DNA of 64,000 bases from Babylonia areolata. Lineage: Eukaryota; Mollusca; Gastropoda; Neogastropoda; Buccinidae. Location: assembly GCF_041734735.1 (NCBI RefSeq), contig NC_134899.1, positions 5,230,649-5,294,648 on the forward strand. The letters run 5' to 3'. This document shows, in pieces, positions 45,394-59,322 of this stretch. Position 1 is the stretch's first letter. Every line of letters begins with the position of its first letter. The notes beneath the pieces are model-generated. The model saw nothing but the letters and a program-made list of their open reading frames with translations, did not search any database and had not been told where the DNA came from. The translations under genes and the position numbers were made by a program.

Positions 45394-48300
45394 ACCCAGA
45401 CACACACATACACAGGCACGCACACACACTTGAGAACATACATCATTTACATGTGTACGTGTACAACAGTGCATGCATGCATAATGTTATATATGCGCTT
45501 GTGTGTGCGCACATGTGTGTGTGTGTGTTTCTGTGTGTTCATGTGTGCATGTTGTGCATTGAAACTTGCCAACATGGAACACAGATGCACAAAATTTTTC
45601 CCCCAGTTCATTGTAGAAATGATTAATTTTCATTGTCATGTGCTTCTACTGGCTGTTTATTTTTCACACAGAGTTGACTAGAAACTGCCATTTGAAATTC
45701 AGTATTTAACCATCTTTTCCCTTTGGCATTGAGTGTTTGTTAATAATATATCCCCCTATGTGAATGCCAAATGACCAGCTGTTGTCAGTAGCACATCTAT
45801 CAATCTTCCTGAAATGTTACCCAACTGGGAAGAGCAGCAGTTTTACCCTCTGCCCATCCTCCGGCATCCTGTAACACGTTTTGTGAACAGGAACTGTCAA
45901 ATGGAGGTATTGATTTATGAAGCCCTGCAAATGGTGCAGTGGGACAGTTGTCATCACCTGCACCGTGCCTGTAGTCTTCCCTGCTTGTGGCACATGTGCC
46001 TCTGATAGTGGTAGTGCTGCCCCTAATGATGGCATATATGGTTCACTTGCTTTTGATCTGCTGAAATGGTGTTCAGCTTTTGGGGATTTGCACTTGGCAA
46101 GCCACTGGCAACTGGTGGTTATTTCCCGTTTCAGGAGTCTGTGCTGGTAGTCTGGATAATCAGCCTGGGTAAAGGAATGTTGAAAATCCAGTTTTTGTAA
46201 ACTTAAACTGCACCAAACACTCGGGAATACTGAATAGCTGCAGCCATCAAGGGAGGGAGGGAGGGAAAACAAGAGAAGAGGTCCACTGAGACTCAATTAC
46301 ATGTTCACAAGTTAATTGGGCTGAACAGAAAATGTCAGTACTTTTATTGTTTTAATGATCTTTAGTGTGTAAATATCTAACTAAAGTGTTGGATTTTAGT
46401 TTTAGCATTTTTCTCATTTATCAATTCATGTCTTCCTTTCCATGCTGTGATTTTGATAGTCTCTCTTATCCCTTTCCATGCATTTGTACACACATGTATA
46501 TATGTTTTTAAATTATCTAAAATTCTAATTATTGCTATTTTCATATCTGCTATGCATATGCTGCAGAAAAATAAATCCAGTATATTTTTAGGTAGTTTTA
46601 GGTGGACAGTGAATTCATCTTGAACTTTTAAGTTGGGTCGAATTAGAATCATCACTTTCACTCAGCTAACATAGCAAATAACAGACGTTCTGATCAGAAA
46701 AACATACATGTTTATTAAATGATAATACCAGCGTAAATGTATCATTTGTAATTGTATGCATTGCATTCATTTAATGCATATTTCATGAAATACTATAACG
46801 GACAGCTTGCCAGTGTTCATGAGTAAAACAAATGTTTCACTTGTCATTCTGGTAAGTTTTAGTGTGCTTGACTATGAAGGAATGCAGTTGTCATGTAATA
46901 TACATTGTGCTGGCAGTCTAATTTGGTGTCAGGTGTCCCTTGTGCGTGACATTTCCACATACATTGACTATTTAGGCATGGTCATATAATTCATGACATG
47001 AAACTTCGACACAACTTGTAATAAAGTTGCATGCGTTAGGCTACTAGCACATGAGACGGTGTCCGTGAGTGTGTGTGTGTTCTTTGTGTGCATGTGTGTG
47101 TGTGAGAGAGAGAGAGCTAAAATCTATGTCTGTCTCAGTGTCTGTGTAAAAGTGTATGTGCTTGTTTGTGTGTAACTGTAACAGACATGAATTTCATACA
47201 ATTTAAACATACACTGCCCATGCATTTGTGGACACTGGCATAGATCTATAGAATTGTGCACGTCATGCTGTTTTGTTGCAGCCTTGTCCTAGTCACAAAA
47301 CTGTTCTCATACAGAGGGTTGGCTGAAGGGAGAGGGATCATGTTTGTCATTTTGATCTTCATACAGAAGGGCAGGATCCAGCTAAGAATAGTCATTTTTT
47401 CGGCTTGAGTGCTTGTGAAAGCTGTTTTGCTGCCTCGCTGTCTCTTGCAAAGCAGAAGGTGAATGACACTGGCAGTGGAGACAAGTCATCATAAATCTGT
47501 GGAGAATATTACCTGGTTCAGCTCAAAGTTGAGCTGGGGTTCAGAATTGTGGCCACTGACTGGGGTTATGTGTTTGTACTCAAAGTTTTGAGTTGAACAC
47601 ATGTTGTCACAATGACAGTGACACTGCACTTTGAATGCATAAAGTATGCTGTTGGTAAACAAGGGTATGTTTCGCTTTGATACTTCATATAGTTTAGGTT
47701 TAAGTTATGTAAAATATGAAATTTGGACAAGGAGGACACATTAAATCTCACAAGGTTGATAGTGTTCTGGAGAATTTTTCAGAACTTCTGTAGAGTTTAT
47801 AGGTGAAAGGCATGATGTTTAAGCCTCTCTCTCTCTCTGTATATGCCTTCTTAAATCTTATGAGATTTAGAATATATATAACAGTTATTGCTAAGCTGTC
47901 AATGTTATTTATTGCTATTAGTATTACTATTTGTTGTTTAAATAATGAAATTTCAGGCTTAACACCTGTGCACAGATTACTTGTTCTAAATTAATGTCAG
48001 GAAAAATACAATCAGTTCACATATTTTTACTTTCATGATAAAATATTATAACTACCGGTACTTAAAAAAAAATGTCATACCTTCTTTACTGGTGTCAGCT
48101 TCCACCCCCCTCCCCATATTAGCACATCCTTAAGAACTTCAATGTTATTTTGATTTTCTCACTCTGATGAAAATACTCATGATTAGAAATAATTGATGAA
48201 ATGATAGACAATGACATTTTTGACAATAGATTTTTTTTTTTTTTAGATCCCTGTCCATATATATGTCCTTTTGACATTTTGCTCCCTCCACTCCCTCCCT

Positions 48301-51173
48301 AAAGTCTCTACATGGCTGGCTGTCAGAGCCAACCTCCATGATACAAGTTCCTCTTTTGACCCATTGGCCTCTTGTTTCTTGTGTTCCACTAAAAGGTGCT
48401 GTGAAGTGTGATTGTGCTTGGAGACACTGAGCAGCCAAGCGAGTGTGGACTGTGTTTGGCTTCACACTCACCTGTAGGCTGTGGTACAGGTACTGGTAGA
48501 CAAGGTGGGCCAGGTGTGAGATTGTAGTGACTTATTCATAACTACATAAGAGTAGGATTAAACAAAGAAACAGAACAAATCTGGTTCACTTCCAGTCTGT
48601 TAGCTTTATTAATATTGTTAATTTCCCACAGGTGCATGTCCATCATGCTGACTGAACTTGACTCTGGACTGGTCTGGTTGAAGAAACACACAGATGGGGT
48701 GTAATCCTGTGTTGAACACAGACCTGTGCATATTCAGTGTCTTACACTGACAATGGGTTCAAAGCATGTTAATAGATGGTCACTGCAGTTTATATATATA
48801 TATATATGTATATATAAATTTCTGGTCTCATGATTATTTGGTCAAACAAAAATAGTGGAAAATGGGGATGTGAATTGTGAATGCAGATACAGGAAGGTGG
48901 TGTTCATTTTGGACTAGCATAAGCAACTTTGATGTTAGGTGTTGTCATGTGAGAGAGAGAGAGAGAGGGAGGGAGAGAGTGTGTGTGTGCGTGTACTTAG
49001 AAATCATAGTCTGAACATCAGCATACAGATTCCAATGGTGGACTGAAATCAACAGCATTATTATTAAGTCTGATCCCATGTGAAGGGATTATATATCAAA
49101 TGTTACATGTTGTGTGTTGGTTTTTGACAGATCTGTAGGTAAGTTCATTTCACTTAAAAAAGAGCATGATGATTGATAGTGGTACTGTTTCACTAACAGT
49201 AACACTGACATAAATATATACATACTAGTAATAGAGTTCACTTTCCCCTTATCTTCTCTCGACGGCCATGAATATTACATCATATTGCTGCATGCTGGAG
49301 ATTTGCCTGTAATTAGGCCAGCAAACAGGATGCTAGTTATTGATATTCTGCGCAACTAATAATTGTTTTTGTTGGTATTTAGACTGGTGGAAGTGTTAGC
49401 TGTGACACATAAGTGGTCTGTAGTCTGGAATTGGCAGCTATTGTTTATGGAATTTGCGTGGCTTGTGTGCACTTTTGAGCATACAAGATTTGTTGTTGTT
49501 GTGTTTGTCTGTTTAAATGTAGGTTTTGTTCTTTTTCCCGTTTCAACACAGAGATCCAGGTGGTTTCTTAGTTGTGAGGACAATTGGTGAGGTTTGTACA
49601 TTACATAGTAAATTGATTTTCCTCACATGTAATGATGTATAAAATATGTTTTTATTTTTGTTTACCATTTGTTCTGAATGAGGGTTCAGAAGCCGTCCTC
49701 TTTGTGTGTGCACATGTGTGCATGTGTGTGTTAAACAGGATATGTAACTGCCCATAATGGGTAGGCAGTGGTTTCTTCAAGGTTTTGATGTGTGGCAAAA
49801 GGAGTGGATGGGTAAAATATGTTGAAATGAATGTTGAAAAGAAATGAACTTATAGTTCTCAAACAGACCCTAATTTAGTGATGGGTGTACTGACTCTGTA
49901 ATGTCTAAAGGTAGGTATTTTGAATATTCAAATGTGAAAGTGAAAATAAGTTTTTGCTGGTTTATTTAACTATTGTACCTCTAGTTTTGTTGTTTTGTTT
50001 TGTTTTTAGTTTGTTTACCATAATACACAGTAGTGATGTAAGTTATGTAATTGTTGTACTGAAAGAAATACACAAAGAAATTGGAGGAAAAGACTGTGAG
50101 ATGAACATTATATAGTGTTTAGATCATTTTGCTTAACTTAGAACACCTTTCTGTTTCAGAGAGGAAGAATAATAAAACAGGCTTTCACTTTAAGCCTTAC
50201 CCCCTTTTTTATGTTATTTAAAAAAAAGTACAGTTACTTTGCCATCTCAATTGTTGACATCCTTCATATTCCTTTCCAGCTGTGCTGCTTTTCCTTGTCA
50301 TTTTGTAGAGGAGTTCATGGAGTGGGGATTTTGAAGTGACTGAGAAAATGCACAGCAGGGCCAGAGATTTTTCCACAAATAGCCCACAGCTAGCAGACTG
50401 AACGCTCAGTAACGAGTCCAAGCAGACAGCGATGAGAGCCATGTTCACGAGTTTCACAACCCATACTGGCAAGCTTCTGATTTGATTAGCTAGTGAGAGT
50501 CTTCACAGGCCACTGGGTGCTGGCTGCTGTTTTCTGAGCCGTGTCTTCTGTTTTCCCGCATTTGGGGGAATGTAACGCGTGTTCAGCTTTGTGAGTCTGT
50601 GCTGAAGGGTTTTTAAAAAAAAATTATTTAATTTATTTATTTTTATAAAGAAAGACTTAAAAAAAAAAAAATCATTTTGATAATTTTTTCAGAGTTTATG
50701 AAGCTGCTCTCGAGGATTGTGTGTGACTGTGAAGTATTTATGAAAATGCAATAAAAAGGGTAGAGAAATTATTCAAAACCCTCTGAGTGAGTGTTTCATA
50801 TTTCATTTGCTGCCATCCCATATCTTTAACAGTTAACAAGGTGTGACTTTTCTCTCTGTCAGTCTCTTACTTTTAAGATTACTTTTGTACACACAAGAAA
50901 AAAACCTTGGAATGTTTCACCTTTGTGAATATCATTTTTATTCCAGACCAAACCATTGTATCTTTATTCATGCTGATGTTTAAAGTTTTTCTTTTCTATT
51001 ATTTTTTTATTACCCTTTTCATGGAATTTGTCAATTATAACCATTTTTGCAGTCACTCAGTAATGTTGATTTGCTGTTTTGAAGCCTTATTTTCCCTCAT
51101 TGAGTGCAATGAAATGTGTTGTGTTGCTTGTTATTGTCATTTGGAATAATAAATAAAAAACACACAAAGAAAC

Positions 51174-51830
51174 AGCATCCACATGATCCATTTTATATTC
51201 TAGCAACTGGTTAAATTTAAACCAGAATATTGTCTGGAATAAACCCATTTTCTGGACATTGTTGTGTTTGCTCCAAGAGCATCTTCATGATTCATTCTGT
51301 ATTCTAACAACAGATCACGTTTAAGCCAGAATATTGTCTGGTTTAATTTCATGAAATTGTATTAACCCCAAGAGCCAACTCCAAGAGCATCCACATAGTT
51401 CATTCTGTGTTCCTGAAAGAGTTTAAACCAGAATATTCTGGTTTAATTTCTGGACAGTGTTGAGTTAACTCCAAGAGCATCCATATAATTCCTACTGTAT
51501 TCTAACAACTGGTTCATTTAAAACCAGAATATGCTTTAATTTCAGGACATAGGCCTGTAAACTCCAAGAGCGTTCACATTATCCATTCTGTATTTTAGGA
51601 ACAGTTTAAAGCAGAATATTGGCATGTTAACTCCAAGAACATCCACCTAATCCATTCTGTAGTTTTGCAACAGTTTAAACCAGAATATTGTCTGGTTTTA
51701 TTTTAGGACATCACTGTGTTAACTCCAAGAATATGGACCACATAATCCATTCTTTATTTTAGCAACAGTTTAAACCAGAATATTGGCTGGTTTGCTTTCA
51801 GGACATTGTTGAGTTAACCCCAGAAGGGCT
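51174..51830 (+). repeat. Diverged ~95-bp tandem array with palindromic core before FHIP1 exon 1
   Basis: Seven units of 70-107 bp, each starting near AGCATCCACAT..TCCATTCTGTATT, then a palindromic TTTAAACCAGAATATTGTCT..GGTTT core, then TTGAGTTAACTCCAAG. One unit holds a 24-bp perfect palindrome at 51423-51446 (half: TTAAACCAGAAT). The array ends ~45 bp before the presumed acceptor. Confidence 0.88.
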
Positions 51831-51886
51831 GAGGAGATGGGCATGATGTAGGTGTTCAGCCACAGCCCCCTTCAGAGAAAGCCAAC

Positions 51887-51928
51887 ATGTTCCTGCCTGC
51901 ACCTTGTCTTACGCCCATCACAAGATGA
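51887..51928 (+). promoter_or_regulatory. Upstream ORF overlapping the FHIP1 start (ATGA)
   Basis: ATG at 51887 opens a 13-codon frame (MFLPAPCLTPITR) that stops with TGA at 51926-51928. The last A of the codon before and the stop overlap the FHIP1 ATG at 51925-51927 as ATGA. This could restrain translation or allow reinitiation; inference only. Confidence 0.5.
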
Positions 51929-52065
51929 GTTGGTTCAAGCGCACGTCCAGCGTCCGCGAAGATGGCCAGGTGGCCGTCAATGGACGTAGTTCCCCAGCAC
52001 GTGGGAATGGAAGAGGGGTCGATGGTCGTGACCGTGCCGACACCGATCCCGATACCTGTTTTGAG
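51925..52065 (+). CDS. FHIP1: FHIP1 coding exon 1 (start codon)
   Basis: 47 codons, MSWFKRTSSVREDGQVAVNG and on to DTDPDTCFE, donor GAG|GTGGGT. The start agrees with the family MSW start. The acceptor is probably CCCCCTTCAG at 51875, giving a 49-nt leader in this exon. A 13-codon upstream ORF ends across the start codon. Confidence 0.9.
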
Positions 52066-52897
52066 GTGGGTGACAGTTATGAGTTTTGTGTGTCTTATCC
52101 TCTTTTCTTCTGTAGGCTATTGTTTGTGGGTTACAAACAGCTTCCAGGTTCACTGGTGTCTGCAGATCTGTGAGTGGGATTTTATTGATGTGTATTATTT
52201 TTTTTACCATGCCATGTAGGCAGCTCTGTTCCCTTTTTGTGAGGGTGCATGCTAGATATGTTTGGGTTTCCACACCCCACTAAACAGGGACATGGATTAT
52301 GGGATATTTAACATGCATGTTTGATTTCCTTGCATGTGTATACATGTATATGAAGGGGATAAAGATGCTTGCAGCTTGGCTCGTGTTGAGCTGGGACATT
52401 AGAAAAACTAATCTAGCCTTAACCCATCAGGTACAGTAACCAGGATTTGAACCTTGGACCTTCAGTTAAAAGTCAAAGACTTTAACCACTTGGCTATCAT
52501 GTCCATTGTGTGTTCAGAAATATTCAACTTTTCAAGTACTGTTGTGGAACATATGACAGTTATGTTCTTTCCTTTACACCACTGACCATTATTTTATATA
52601 TGTTGTAAAGTGTTTTAATGTTTGGGCTTTGAATAAAACACTTACAGTTTTTGGCATCTGTTCTGTCTCCTTTTTTATTGTTTTATTTTTTTTAGTGTTG
52701 GGTAGTTTTGTTTATTTCAACTCAGTGCATAGTACTAAGACCCAAGTGAATGATTTTCATCTGATGCACAGAGAGACAGAGATGTAGTGGAGCTATGCCT
52801 CAAATGTTATACTTTGTATAATTGTATCTTGTATAGTTTTTTTGACAGAAAATATAATACATGTGGATTAAAAAAAAAAACATAATTTTTTTTTTTA

Positions 52898-52944
<47 letters not shown>

Positions 52945-55900
52945 ATTGTAAGTTTTGGTTATTTTCATTTTTGTACTCAGTAAAAAATTACAGATACTCA
53001 AAATTACAATATTATTAGGAGAAAAGACACAAGTGTGTGTGTATTCTTCATGGACATTTTTATTTTATTTTATAGATTTATGTATTGTATTAACCCCAAA
53101 TGATCGTGTTTGGCAGGTGTTCAAAAATCACTGGCAACAAGCAGTTAATGTGATTGGAACTGGCAGCAAGAAAGTGTCTTGTTCCAACGATGACGTGGAG
53201 ACTGTTGTTCACAATTTTGAGCAAATGATGACGCTTCTTGTTGGAGAGGAGGGAATAGATGGGATGCCTGGGCCCATCGTCTACTTTCTCTTGGAGAAAG
53301 AGGTACACTGGGTGTGAAAGAATCAGCATGAAATTTGTAAATGTACTACTTCTGTAAACAAATCTTTATGATGCAGCTGATGTCAGTGTTGATGGTAGTG
53401 AAAATTGCAGTTAGAAGTACACTTGTTGTGAAAGAGTCAGCTTGAAATGAATTGATTTACTTCTTTTGTGTATTAATCTTTATGATGCAGTTGATGTCAG
53501 TGTTGATTGTCATGAAAATTGTAATTAGAGAGATACACTCAGTGTGAAAGAGTCAGCTTGAAATGAATTAACTTCCTTCTTTTATAAATGTTTATGGTAG
53601 TGAAAATTGTAATTAGAGGTATAGGTGTGAAAGAGTCAGCTTGAAATGAATTAAATTTGGTAAACAAATATTTGCTATGCAGTTGAGGGTTGGTGTTGAC
53701 AGTAGTGAAAATTGTAATCAGAGGCACACACTTGTGTGAAAGAACTGAAACAAAATTGACAAACTGACTTGTTTTATAAACAAATCTTTGTGTTGCAGTT
53801 GATGTCAGTGTTGATTGTAGTGAAAATTGTAATGAATTACACATACTTAACCGTGACCCACTAGTGCAGACTCCGGCATAGGAGTGTCGATGGTAGTGAA
53901 AATTGAAATTAGAGGTACACTTGTCCCACATTCACCAGTGTTTTCTCCACCCCCACCAGGCTTTGAGTAGTTGTCTGGATGCTAGTCATTCGGATAAGAT
54001 GATATACAGAGGTCTCATGTGTAGCATGCACTTATCATAGGTAAAAGAACCCAAAAGGTTGTCTCCGGCAAAATCTGTAGAAAAATCCACTTTGACAACA
54101 TACACTTGCAGGCAGATTAACTCTTTCCGGACGAAGGAATGCTCACGCATTCCTACACAAAACGTATTCGGTTTCGGACGAAGGAATGGAATAGCATTCT
54201 CCGAAAGTAAAATTCCATCATGCGCTGTACACGTGATTTTGTGATTAGCCAAGCAGAGTGCGCTATTCTGGGTCACTCCACAATCGAATAGTATGATTGG
54301 TTAGTCTATGATGTGTGGCCTGTCTTGCACACACGCTGACAAAGTCACTGACCGGTCGTCTGCTCGCGTGCCAGCCTGTCAGCAAAGCGGGCTCTTCTCA
54401 AAATGTTGTGAAGCGAACAAGGCAGTGACGGCAATGTTTTTGGGTTGCCGAAGTACTTGAAATGCTACAAACTGAAGGGTCGGACATTGAAGAGGTGGAT
54501 GATGACGAAGAAGAAAGCGAATTTAATGCAGAAAGCGAGCATGGGTATGGTGATTCGGGGTGAAAAATTGGCAGTATTTTCTGCACATGGCAAAACTGTA
54601 AAAATAAGATGGGAAATTTGATTTTTTTATATGTAATAGCTCAACACGTAATAAACCAATTCTGAAAGTTTCATTTTCTTACACAGTATTTTGTATTTTT
54701 TGTAATTTTTTTCCAAACCCTTACAAATGGGCCGTCTGTGGGGAAAAGCAAGGGAGAAAACTTGTCGTCCCGAGTGAGTTAAAGAAAAAGGGTGGTGCTG
54801 CACTGTAGTGGCGCAGTGTCCCAAGTTAGAGCAGCCAGATTCACACAGAGAGATTGATCTGTTGTGACAAAGAGCACAACACAATATACGTGACACTGAG
54901 AATGATAATTGTGCCTTTCAATAATGTTCATTCCCCTTCAAGAAGTGTGGCTGAACACCACTGTTTGTGGGCCACAGGTGCTGGAGACATTCTGCGCATG
55001 GTGCACGGGTCAGAGGGAGCACCAGGAGAAGCTGTGCATGGAGCAGCTGCGCATGTACGAGCTGCTCATCTCCCAGAGCCGCCAGCTGCTGCTCATCCAC
55101 CGCCCTGTCATCCGGCCCCTGCTGCGCCTGCTCATGGCCGCTGCCGAGTCGCGGCAGCCCGGCTCGGACTCCGAGTCTGAGCTGGAGTTCCGTCTGGTGC
55201 TGGTGCTGCACCAGATCTGCACCTGCATCTCGCAGCAGACGGTGATCCTGGAGAGCTTCTTCACCACGGAGGCAGACCATGGGCCTGCCAAGTTCCTCAT
55301 CTTCTCCCTGCTGATCCCCTACATCCACAGGGAGGGCCCCATCGGACAACGGGCCCGCGATGCCCTGCTGCTGCTGATGACCCTGTCGGCCATCCACCCC
55401 CACATCGGCCACTACATTGCTGACAACTCCGACTTCTGTCCTGTGAGTGGGGTGGCTGTGGGGGTGTCACAACTAGTTCTTTGGTGTTGGGTGGATGCGA
55501 CAATGCTGACTTTAGTCCTGTGAGTTTGGGTTGTGAGTGTGTCAGAACTGGTTCTTTGGTGTTCAGTGGACAGGGACAATGCTGACTTTTGTCAAGTGAG
55601 TTTGGGTTGTTCTTTGGTGTGGGCATTGGTGGGGAAACAAGTCTGACTTTTGTCTTTGAGTGTGCATTGTGATTGTGTCAGAACTGTTGGTCTTGTGGGG
55701 GGGGACAACTCTTTCCTCTGATGAGTTCAGTAGTGTGTGTGTGTCAAAACTGTTCTTTGGTGTTGGGGAAGGGGCATGCCTGCATGGGGGTGTGGACAAC
55801 TCAGACCTTTGTCCCATGTGTGTGTGTCAGAACTGCTCTTCTCAAAAATGTAATCCAGTTCAAGGAACTACTATATATGTTCATGATATATATGTTGGAA

Positions 55901-57928
55901 ATTCTGAGCATGTGTTTCAGGCTTTATGATTATTCTAGTGTATGTCGGGTTCTTTCTGAAATTATGCTCAACCCGATTTATTCTTTAGTTTTCAAGATCT
56001 TTTCAAAACCCGTCACAAACTGGTAACTTTTAATTATTTTGAACCATAACAAGTCATATCTGATGACCAATGATGTAAACAATTTCTCTTCTCTTATGAC
56101 AATAATCAATCATACTCTGTGTGACCAATCTGAATAACTTCATTGAAATAGAAAATCATTAGTCCAGCTCAGACATAGGTATCGTTGTCTTTAACATTTC
56201 TTTGCAGTTTAACACGTAACTGTGGATAGCTCTAAAAAGACATGAGAGTTCACATATCAGATTATTACTTAATTGGGAATAATCAATGACAAAACAGAAA
56301 GAAAATTGTTACCATACATAGCCCTCTTTAAGAGCATGTGTATGATATCCTCTCCCTCTCTCTCCCCCGAATAAAAAGCATATTGATAGTGAAGGTTTTG
56401 CTTGTTTCCTTCTTTGCTGATATTGTTAGTTTGTTGGTATTTTTGTTAATGGTCACAAGGTCAATGATCATTCTACTGTCTTGGCCCAGTAATAATGGAT
56501 AAACTGCCTTCAGTCCAGCAGGTGGATTCCTCAGTTCTGTTTAAAAAGTCTCTTAAAACACAACCTCTTCCATTTTGCCCACCATCTTGTCGACTGATGT
56601 GCTTCTTGTACTTAGGCTGGTTTTCTGTTTGGTTTAAACATTTTTAATATCAAGAGACAAGGTGAAATACAGCGTTCAATTAAGAAAACTTGAGCAACGA
56701 CAAGCCTGAGCTAATAACATGCTCGTTCATGTGTAACAGGCAATACACAAACGCTATGGCGAAAACACACATTATTTGACAATGAAAAGAAGGTTGAAGT
56801 GCAAGACAAAACTAAACAAAACAAGAAAAACAACAACAACCCCCCCAAAAAAAAACCCAAACTACTATTACTGCAACTACCGCTGACAACAACAACAATA
56901 ATGATATAAATGATAATGATAATACTAACATAGTAGCAACAATAATAATACACTGGTTCTGTGTTTGTGTACACACATGCTTGTTTGTGTGTGGTTTGTC
57001 TTATTTGTGAATTTGGTGAATGCATGTATAACATGCATAACTTTCATTGTTAATGTCTTGAGCTCCCTCTCTGCGAGGTGTGAGCGTTAATCTGCATTAT
57101 TATTATTTATTTTTATTTATTTATTAAGACTTCTTGCTATAGCGCATATTCTTGAAGCTCTATGTGCTTTACAATAGCACTAAAAATATTGGCTCTAACG
57201 TCCCCACACAAACATATGCATATAATTTGAAACATAGGTAAGAGAGAACAATTAAAAGAGGTCATGTCAGTTGATTAAATAAAGAAATGCAACAGATATA
57301 TAAAAAAAAGAAGATAAAAACGAAATAATGATAACAACAAAAAAGTAGACAATTGAAATTGAAAGAACACAAGCACGTATGCGCATACATATATACGTAG
57401 GTACATACATACATACATACATACAAAACACACAACATGCGTACACATGCGCGTATGTACGTATGCAGGCACACACGCATGCACGCATGCACCAACAAAC
57501 ACAAGCCACATACCCAGACACACTACTCATGCACTCACTCAGTGACACACATACACGCACCTACAGGCACATACACACACGAACACAGATCAACAATCAA
57601 GTAATGCAAACTACTACAACATTACATAAAAAAGAAAAAAAAAGTTCTGTTAAGCATTTCCCTGAAGAAACACCCCACATAACACACACAGAACAAAACT
57701 AGAAAGATGAAGCAAATGTTCACAAACACACACATACACACACACACACACACACGAATGACAAACGATTGAAACACACAGGGTACAACATTACGTGATA
57801 AAGCAATATTCATCAAACATTTCTAGTAAAAACGTATGTACATTGTTACATTTATGAAATTAAACCTGAAAATGTAAAAATGTACGTATTGTAAAAACAC
57901 TCACACCTCCACCCCGCTCACATACACT

Positions 57929-57980
<52 letters not shown>

Positions 57981-59285
57981 ACTCATCAACAACAACAAAA
58001 GCACAACAGATGAACAACTATGAACAACTGAGTAAATAAACTACAACATTACTTCATAAAACAAATTGTGTTACGAATCTCTCACATACATATTTATACA
58101 TTAGAAAACACAAACACGCACGCACGCACGCACACATGCACGCACACACACATACCAACTCACCCACCCGCACACATGCAACACACAGACACAAGCTCAC
58201 GCATGTGGGCGTGCAAACACCCGCCACCACCTCTCCCCCTCCCCCTCCCCCCCCCACTCCCCGGCCCCCACACGGACACCACAATCACACACCTCTATTT
58301 CATTTCATACAACATTGTATGACTGTCTGAACAGGTGTGTCTTCAGGGCAGTTTTAAACTGTGAGGGGGTTTCAGAGTGACGAGTTGTGAGTGGAAGCTG
58401 GTTCCAAACAGTTGTTGCAAAGTGAGAAAAAGATTGCTTGCCATAAGTCTTTGTTTTGATTCGAGGAACAGTAAAGGTTCTATTGTCTGAAGAAGAGCGG
58501 AGTTGTCTGGCAGGGGTATGGACATGAAGGAGATCAGAAAGATAGACAGGAAAGTAGGGATCAGTGAGAGAGTTGAAGCAAAGAGTGGATGTTTTATGTT
58601 GTATTCTTGCAGAGATTGGGAGCCAGTGAAGTTGTTGAAGGAGTGGCTGTACGTGTTCGTGTTTTCTGACTCTGAAGATCAGTCGTGCTGCTGAATTTTG
58701 AACCTTCTGAAGTTTGTCTAGGAGGTACTGAGGAATGGCAGAGAGTAAGGAGTTACAGTAATCAAACTTAGACAGAATGATAGAACAGACGAGAGTTTTA
58801 TACTACTACTACTATTACTATATATTATTCTGATTATGATTGTTATTGTTGCCGTTGATGGCACAAGGTGCTGGCGACGGGGCTGAGTGGGTTGTACTCA
58901 TCACTGCCCAGAAAGATCACTCCCCCCTCGGAAGACTGGTTTGCTTTGACTGAGGAGGACTGCCAGAGGATTCCAGACTTGCAGATGTTTCTTAACTCTC
59001 TGGAGTTCTGCAATGCTGTTGTACAGGTGAGAGAGAAGAGAAGGGAGGATGGAGGGAGAGAGTGGTGGAGGGACTGGTGTGAGTGCTAGCACCCCTGTTC
59101 ATGGATATCACTGTATCATCACTATTATGTATATGTGTATGTATGTTTGCATGTTCAAAAGTGGGAGTTTGTGTGCGTGCAGTTGAGTGTGTGTTTATGC
59201 ACATCTGTTAATGCATATGTCTGTGATTGCATGTGTGTGCATATACATGTAGGTACATTCATGTGTGCACAAATATGAGTGAGAA

Positions 59286-59322
<37 letters not shown>

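Larger units (their letters stand above)
42201..51173 (+). other. FHIP1 intron 1 (if the 42200 donor is right); no coding exon recognised
   Basis: About 9 kb of AT-rich DNA with (TA)n near 44213-44232, (GT)n and (CA)n tracts, a LINE 3' tail at 43010 and a family 1 SINE at 44950. A 159-codon minus-strand frame at 45817-46296 shows no family I recognise. Confidence 0.45.

Noticed and set aside
45817-46296. 159-codon minus-strand frame
   Set aside because: No recognisable motif, no clear splice partners, and a competing open frame on the other strand; probably chance.
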